A DNA stretch of 64,000 nt from Caulobacter sp. FWC2 (GTDB lineage Bacteria > Pseudomonadota > Alphaproteobacteria > Caulobacterales > Caulobacteraceae). Numbering within the stretch: position 1 is the first letter of the stretch; every line of letters starts with the position of its first letter. The notes beneath the pieces are model-generated. The model worked only from the letters and a program-made list of their open reading frames with translations. It was not told where the DNA came from and did no database searches. This document shows, one piece after another, positions 59,863 through 64,000 of this stretch. Both the position numbers and the translations under genes were made by a program. The stretch is from the NCBI RefSeq assembly GCF_002742625.1, contig NZ_PEBF01000001.1, positions 1,550,001-1,614,000 on the forward strand, written 5' to 3'.

Positions 59863-60657
59863 ATGTTGCCGATGATCCGTTCTCTCCGCGCTGGCCTGCT
59901 GGGCGGCGCGCTCCTGCTCAGCCTGGCCGGCTCAGCCGCCCAGGCCCACTCGCCCTATCTGCTGCCGACCGTGTTCGACGCCTCGGACCGCAAGCTCGTG
60001 ACGGTGCAGGGGGCCTTCACCGAGAGCTTCTTCACGCCCGAGGTGGCGATGAGGTCCGACGCCTATGCCGTGATCGGTCCCGACGGCGTGCGCGTCGCGC
60101 TGACTCCGGTCTACACCCGCGAACTGGCGCTGGTCGAAGCGGTCACCGAGAAACCGGGGACCTATCGCATCACCACCGGCCTGCGCGGCGGTCGCACCGC
60201 CAAGGCCGCCCTGGTCAAGGGCGAGTGGCAGTTCTTCGAGGGCGACAAGGCGCCGGCCGACGCCATCGACATGCAGAGCCTGACCCTGGCCGACGTCTAT
60301 GTGACGCGCGGCGCGCCCAGCGACGCGGCCCTGGCCCCGATCGGCAATGGCCTGGAGTTCCACGCCATCACCCACCCCAGCAAGATCGTCACCGGCCAGG
60401 ACGCCGTGTTCGAGGTGCTGTTCGACGGCAAGCCGCTGGCGGGTCAGGACATCACCTTTCAGGGCGCCGACGACCGCTACGCCGACACCAAAGCCGCGCC
60501 CAGGACTGTGAAGAGCGACGCCAAGGGCCGCTTCGCCCTGAAGGTCGACAGGTCGGGAATCTACCAGGCCCAGACCCGCTACCGCGTCGCCCCGGCGGCC
60601 GCTGGCCAGCCCGGCCAGAGCTTCACCTACGCCCTGACCTTCGAATCTCTCCGCTAG
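59863..60657 (+). CDS. Exported DUF4198-family protein
   Basis: ATG 59863 (or 59872) begins a signal peptide ending SAAQA before HSPYLLP; the longer frame from 59779 crosses the Fur-like site and is rejected. The mature domain starts with the family's HSPYLLPTVFDAS and has a C-terminal Ig-like part (VFEVLFDGKPLAGQDITF, DAKGRFALKVDRSGIY). DUF4198 proteins are periplasmic and often sit beside TonB receptors for metals, as here. A metal-binding His lies at the mature N-terminus. Confidence 0.88.
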   Translation: MLPMIRSLRAGLLGGALLLSLAGSAAQAHSPYLLPTVFDASDRKLVTVQGAFTESFFTPEVAMRSDAYAVIGPDGVRVALTPVYTRELALVEAVTEKPGTYRITTGLRGGRTAKAALVKGEWQFFEGDKAPADAIDMQSLTLADVYVTRGAPSDAALAPIGNGLEFHAITHPSKIVTGQDAVFEVLFDGKPLAGQDITFQGADDRYADTKAAPRTVKSDAKGRFALKVDRSGIYQAQTRYRVAPAAAGQPGQSFTYALTFESLR

Positions 60658-60665
60658 GACATCCC

Positions 60666-61133
60666 ATGAAGACCCGCACGATCCTCGCCGCCGTCGCCGT
60701 CCTTTCGTTGAGCGCCGGAACCGCCTTCGCCGCCTCGCACGCCCGCGACACCTTCATCAAGGAGCAGGACCAGAACGGCGACGGCGTCGTCACCAAGGAC
60801 GAGTACGCCGCCACCCGCGCCGTGCAGTTCGCCGCCACCGACGCTGACAGGAACGGCGCGCTGTCACGGTCCGAATATGTCGGCGAGTTCAAGGCGCGCC
60901 TGGAGAAGAAGCTGGCCACGGACGCGCGTACGCCTGAGAAGAAGGAAGAAGAGCGCGAGCGCCAGATGCGCCAAGCCGATGTCCGCTTCGACGTGCTCGA
61001 CAGCGACAAGAGCAGCGCCATCACCCGCGCCGAGTTCGACTATTCCGGCTGGCGGATGTTCGTGACGCACGACACCAACAACGACGGCGCGGTGTCGGCC
61101 GCCGACCCCGTGAAGGAAGACCCGCAGGCCTAA
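60666..61133 (+). CDS. Exported EF-hand protein
   Basis: ATG 60666 lies 9 bp after the DUF4198 stop (155 aa). A signal peptide (ending AFA before ASHARD) precedes at least four EF-like loops: DQNGDGVVTKDEY, DADRNGALSRSEY, DSDKSSAITRAEF and the degenerate DTNNDGAVSAAD. The central region is strongly charged (KKEEERERQMRQ). It probably binds calcium in the periplasm and is cotranscribed with the DUF4198 gene. Confidence 0.9.
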   Translation: MKTRTILAAVAVLSLSAGTAFAASHARDTFIKEQDQNGDGVVTKDEYAATRAVQFAATDADRNGALSRSEYVGEFKARLEKKLATDARTPEKKEEERERQMRQADVRFDVLDSDKSSAITRAEFDYSGWRMFVTHDTNNDGAVSAADPVKEDPQA

Positions 61134-61235
61134 AAGGACGGGCGGCGCGTCGCCGGATTTGGATTTTCAGCGTTTCGTGGCTATCACCGCCGGCCAAGAC
61201 ATGGGCCGCGCTGCCCCGACCGAAAGCTGAAGACC

Positions 61236-61484
61236 ATGAGCGACACGCCTCCCGACCGCCTCTCCGTCAATCCGGCCAGCCCGTACTACGACGCTGACCT
61301 GCTGGAGCGCGGCATCGGCATCCGCTTCAAGGGCGTCGAGAAGACCAATGTCGAGGAATACTGCATCAGCGAGAAGTGGGTGCGGGTCGCGGCCGGCAAG
61401 ACCGTCGACCGCAAGGGCAACGCCATGACCCTGAAGCTGCAGGGCGAGGTCGAAGCCTATTTCCGCGACACCGCCGAAGGCTGA
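61236..61484 (+). CDS. DUF3297 family protein
   Basis: The 82-residue protein matches the DUF3297 pattern along its length: PPDRLSVNPASPYYDADLL, GIRFKGVEKTNVEEYC and the helix-free C-terminus with GEVEAYF. Family members are small cytoplasmic proteins; function unknown. GAAGACC precedes the ATG. A second small gene follows 8 bp later. Confidence 0.9.
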   Translation: MSDTPPDRLSVNPASPYYDADLLERGIGIRFKGVEKTNVEEYCISEKWVRVAAGKTVDRKGNAMTLKLQGEVEAYFRDTAEG

Positions 61485-61492
61485 GGCTTTCG

Positions 61493-61771
61493 GTGAGCAG
61501 TCCTGTGGGCGATCCCGACCTGGAGGCCATGGCGCGCGACGAGCTTTCGCGCGCCGTGACCCTGCGCTGGCAGGAGCTGCGCGGGATCGTGCCTTGGGGC
61601 GACACCTTCGAGGGCATTTCCCCCGCCGGCCGCTATGTCGAGGTCGAGCGCAGCTACATCTGGGCCTCGGCCGAGGGCGGCGACATCCTCTGCGAGGTGA
61701 GCGTCTTTGGCGGTCCGTCGCGCTATGAGGCGGGCGCGCGGGTCTCCAGCATCATTTCCGCCCCGCGATAA
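61493..61771 (+). CDS. Small protein of unknown function
   Basis: GTG 61493 has GAGG upstream and gives 92 aa; ATG at 61529 is an alternative. The protein begins (M)SSPVGDPDLEAMARDELSRA and contains WQELRGIVPWGDTFEGISP and ERSYIWASAEGGDILCEV. It is compact and without signal or membrane segment. I do not recognise it; it appears coupled to the DUF3297 gene. Confidence 0.72.
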   Translation: MSSPVGDPDLEAMARDELSRAVTLRWQELRGIVPWGDTFEGISPAGRYVEVERSYIWASAEGGDILCEVSVFGGPSRYEAGARVSSIISAPR

Positions 61772-61859
61772 GAACCTTGGCCGTGCATAGATAACGCTGT
61801 TGCGTTAACCATAGGCCGCGCTATTCGACGCGTGGCGTATGGGGCCAAGGGGGATCGCC

Positions 61860-62624
61860 GTGTACCAGTCTGAATTTCCGGTCGAGCAGCCGGTGCCGGT
61901 CTTCGACCCGACCCTGGTCTTCCTGCTGATTCTGGCCGGCGTCGCCATCGCCGCCCTGGCCTTCTTCGCCGGCCGCCTGACGGGGCGCGACGAGAAGGGC
62001 GAAAAGACCAGCGACGTGCCCAAGAAGATCCACGAGGCCATCAAGGCCAAGTGCGTGGCCGCCTCCAGCGCCCATTCCGGCGAACTGGAAAAGAAGGCCC
62101 ACGAACTGCTCGACGAGGTCAGGCGGCTGATCGGCCCGCTGCTGATGTTCGGCGGCCCCTGCGCCAAGGCGTTCAAGCACCTGTCCGACGCCATCGACGG
62201 CAAGCCGCCCGAGGAGAAGCCGAAGGACGGCCACAAGGACGGCGCCGCGCACGGCAAGGACGACAAGCATGACAAGCACGGCGAAGACGCCGTCTGCGCC
62301 GTCCACGGGCCCGAAAAGCACAAGTGCGACGACAAGTGCCGGGGCGGCGGGGTCGAGGTGCTGAGTCGCAACGTGACGATCGTCGGCTCCCAGACCGTGC
62401 TGCTGGCGTCCTACAAGCCGGACGCCAAGCACGACGACCACCACGAGGAGCCCAAGGGGCCTGACTCGAAGGAATTCAAGCAACTGCTGCGCCTGGCCGT
62501 GGCCGAGTTCGCCGACTTCTGGAACCGTCCCAACTGCCTGCGCGAGCTGGAGGACTGCCAGAAGTCGCTGACGACCCTGCCGCCCATGCCCAAGGAAAAG
62601 CTGCACGGCGCCGACCATCACTGA
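61860..62624 (+). CDS. Membrane-anchored His/Lys-rich protein of unknown function
   Basis: GTG 61860 is well placed after AGGGGGA (254 aa); ATG 61839 lies before that ribosome site. One membrane helix (LVFLLILAGVAIAALAFFAG) is followed by a helical region and a low-complexity stretch rich in Lys, Asp, Glu and His (KDGHKDGAAHGKDDKHDKHG). A cysteine-bearing segment (HKCDDKCRGGG) comes next. The His/Asp/Cys-rich stretch could bind metal. No family recognised. Confidence 0.75.
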   Translation: MYQSEFPVEQPVPVFDPTLVFLLILAGVAIAALAFFAGRLTGRDEKGEKTSDVPKKIHEAIKAKCVAASSAHSGELEKKAHELLDEVRRLIGPLLMFGGPCAKAFKHLSDAIDGKPPEEKPKDGHKDGAAHGKDDKHDKHGEDAVCAVHGPEKHKCDDKCRGGGVEVLSRNVTIVGSQTVLLASYKPDAKHDDHHEEPKGPDSKEFKQLLRLAVAEFADFWNRPNCLRELEDCQKSLTTLPPMPKEKLHGADHH

Positions 62625-62706
62625 CATCCCGAGGCATAAGAACGCCGTTCAGGTGGGCGAGACGGCTATTCTCTGCCCAAGGGGCGTGCGAAAGTGGCTC
62701 TTCGTT

Positions 62707-62718
62707 CGAGTGAACTCG
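62707..62718. promoter_or_regulatory. Short dyad upstream of the MarR gene
   Basis: CGAGT-GA-ACTCG is a perfect 12-bp inverted repeat 141 bp before the marR-type start. It could be an autoregulatory operator, but 5-bp arms are short enough to occur by chance in a GC-rich region. Confidence 0.3.
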
Positions 62719-62859
62719 CCCCGCCGTTGAGGCGCGGGCCGGGGACGCTCACACCAAGACGACGCGTGGGCCAACGCCATGGTCCGACCAACGCGCAATG
62801 GATTGGCGAAGGCCGCTCCTTCCAAAGGCGGCTGCGCCTGGGAGGACGAAAGGAAGGGT

Positions 62860-63369
62860 ATGACCGCGACGGTCTCTCCGATCACGTCTGGCGCGCCCGA
62901 AGCGCCCGAGGCTGGTGTCAGCCTCATCGACTACGTGCCCTATCGCCTGGCCACGGCGTCGGCGGCGGTCAGCCGCCTGATCGCCCGCGCCTACGAGGAC
63001 CGCTTCGGCCTGACCATCCCGCAGTGGCGGCTGATGTCGGTGCTGGCCGAGGGCTCTCTGACCCAGCACACCGCCGTCACCCGCACGGCGATGGACAAGG
63101 TCCGGGTCAGCCGCGCCGCGCAGGAACTGGTCGTCCGCCGCCTGGTGGCGCGTACGACGGTCCGCTCGGACCGCCGCTCGCACACCCTGGAACTCACCGC
63201 TGCTGGACGTCGCCTGTTCGCCGAGATCGCCCCGCTGGCCCTGGCCTATGAGGCGACCCTGCTGGCCGGCCTGGCCCCCAGCGAAGTGGCGATGTTCAAG
63301 CGCCTGCTGGACCACCTCGAAACCGCCGCCGTGCAACTGACCGGCGGCGAGACGATCAGCCCGCCGTAG
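62860..63369 (+). CDS. MarR-family transcriptional regulator
   Basis: ATG 62860 directly follows GGAAGGG and gives 169 aa; the frame is open from 62779, but those codons carry no domain. The winged helix is typical: LTIPQWRLMSVLAEGSLTQH, the recognition region MDKVRVSRAAQELVVRRLV and the wing RSDRRSHTLELTAAGRRLF. Ligand and targets are unknown. A GAGA-loop hairpin and tRNA-Leu follow. Confidence 0.92.
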   Translation: MTATVSPITSGAPEAPEAGVSLIDYVPYRLATASAAVSRLIARAYEDRFGLTIPQWRLMSVLAEGSLTQHTAVTRTAMDKVRVSRAAQELVVRRLVARTTVRSDRRSHTLELTAAGRRLFAEIAPLALAYEATLLAGLAPSEVAMFKRLLDHLETAAVQLTGGETISPP

Positions 63370-63443
63370 CCGTTTCACGGGCCGTCGCTAAACCGCGTTC
63401 TGAAGACTGGAAATCGCCGGCGACGCCTGTTAGGAAGACCACC

Positions 63444-63461
63444 CTTCGCGGAGACGCGAAG
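63444..63461 (+). terminator. GNRA-loop hairpin between marR and tRNA-Leu
   Basis: CTTCGCG (63444-63450) pairs with CGCGAAG (63455-63461) around GAGA. It ends three bases before the tRNA. No U-run follows, so it may be a processing signal rather than a terminator. Confidence 0.4.
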
Positions 63462-63464
63462 CCT

Positions 63465-63549
63465 GCGGGCGTGGTGAAACTGGTAGACGCGCCGGACTCA
63501 AAATCCGGTTCCGAAAGGAGTGTCGGTTCGACCCCGACCGCCCGCACCA
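63465..63549 (+). tRNA. tRNA-Leu(CAA)
   Basis: The acceptor GCGGGCG/CGCCCGC, anticodon stem CCGGA/TCCGG with loop CTCAAAA (anticodon CAA, codon UUG), a long class II variable arm (TTCCGAAAGGAGTG), T arm TCGGTTCGACCCCGA and an encoded ACCA are all present. Confidence 0.96.
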
Positions 63550-63633
63550 ATTCTTTCTTTTCGATTATTTGAATTCAAGAACATCCTCGGTCAGGCCAAG
63601 CTCATTGCTGCAAGCTAGAGCGGTGGAGGGGGA

Positions 63634-64000
63634 ATGCTCGGGATCATCGATACATTTTGGGATGTGGTCCGGCTGTTAGGCGGGATTGCCATCGTGGGGA
63701 GCTTTGTTGTTAGTGCCTCGGTCTGGCTAACTAAGAAGTTGATCGAAAAGGGCTTCGCCAAGGAACTGGAGACCCATAAAGCTGATCTACAGCGTGTGAA
63801 CGCGGCGGAAGTGGAGCGCTTGAAGGTAGAGCTATCGACGGACCTGGGCCGTAGAACCCGACTACTGGAGCGCGAGTTCGTAGCTCTACCGGAGATTTGG
63901 GACCGGGTTCACAACGCAGTTTCTGCTACCCAAGCAGTTGCTTCCCGCTTTCGTCCGGGCGCGAACGTCTACGGTATAAATGCAGCCGCGCTTGAAGAAG
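63634..64000 (+). CDS. Membrane-anchored protein of unknown function, 3' end cut by the window
   Basis: ATG 63634 directly follows GGAGGGGGA, and the frame is open to the end (122 codons visible). The product starts MLGIIDTFWDVVRLLGGIA, has one membrane helix (LLGGIAIVGSFVVSASVWL) and then a long charged helical stretch (FAKELETHKADLQRVNAAEV). Codon use is visibly AT-richer than in the rest of the window, and it lies just past a tRNA 3' end, so it is a candidate for acquired DNA. Function unknown. Confidence 0.7.
   Translation, partial: MLGIIDTFWDVVRLLGGIAIVGSFVVSASVWLTKKLIEKGFAKELETHKADLQRVNAAEVERLKVELSTDLGRRTRLLEREFVALPEIWDRVHNAVSATQAVASRFRPGANVYGINAAALEE

Overview
The window is high-GC chromosomal DNA that looks like Caulobacter (Caulobacteraceae, Alphaproteobacteria). 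The main reasons are a clear gcrA gene, whose product is an alphaproteobacterial cell-cycle regulator; a near-consensus CtrA box and GANTC (CcrM) sites in front of gcrA; promoters that fit the Caulobacter housekeeping pattern TTGaCgS-N10-14-GCtANAWC; and alphaproteobacterial families such as DUF2093, DUF2125, the long Dcd form and COQ7. The species is an inference from gene content and was not searched. I see no CRISPR array, insertion sequence or prophage. One accessory segment may begin after the tRNA-Leu near the right edge.

Layout. 1-9.6 kb: two pentapeptide-repeat proteins, an Hsp20 with an RNA-thermometer-like leader, two adjacent exported methyltransferase-fold proteins, an SCP2 protein, a lipase-like hydrolase, hisN, an XRE regulator, a lipid A type acyltransferase and a CheY-like receiver. 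9.7-13.2 kb: M23 peptidase, DUF2093, xseA and gcrA, all leftward. 13.2-21.9 kb: ABC-2 permease, argD-argF-hslO, two orphan tandem paralogs, apaG, metZ and dcd. 22-31.3 kb: a small autoregulated XRE/membrane-protein pair, hydrolases, tRNA-Gly(CCC), a hybrid histidine kinase, an EF-hand protein, rtcB and a small upstream ORF. 31.4-39.2 kb: tyrC, hisC and a chorismate mutase gene, DUF2125, ChaC, and the tightly overlapping ftsE-ftsX-ydcF-plsC cluster.

39.3-45.2 kb: zinc-ribbon protein, phosphoribosyltransferase, a small basic protein behind a structured leader, a GT14 glycosyltransferase, and argH-lptM-lysA. 45.2-53.7 kb: TlpA, GNAT, an acyltransferase-3 operon, gluQ and tetR facing a 36-aa membrane peptide, a GreA-like factor, an AlkA-like glycosylase, an HNH protein and VanZ. 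53.7-64 kb: M1 peptidase, coq7-dsbB-yqaA, a heme-type TonB receptor divergent from DUF4198 and EF-hand genes with Fur-like sites between them, small DUFs, MarR, tRNA-Leu(CAA) and an AT-richer truncated gene.

Functionally the window is mostly housekeeping. It covers arginine (argD, argF, argH), lysine (lysA), methionine (metZ), histidine (hisN) and tyrosine/phenylalanine synthesis, cell division (ftsEX), envelope lipids, redox folding (TlpA, DsbB), RNA repair (rtcB) and cell-cycle control (gcrA). The least explained parts are the orphan paralog pair, several small ORFs with structured leaders, and operator-like repeats in divergent promoters.
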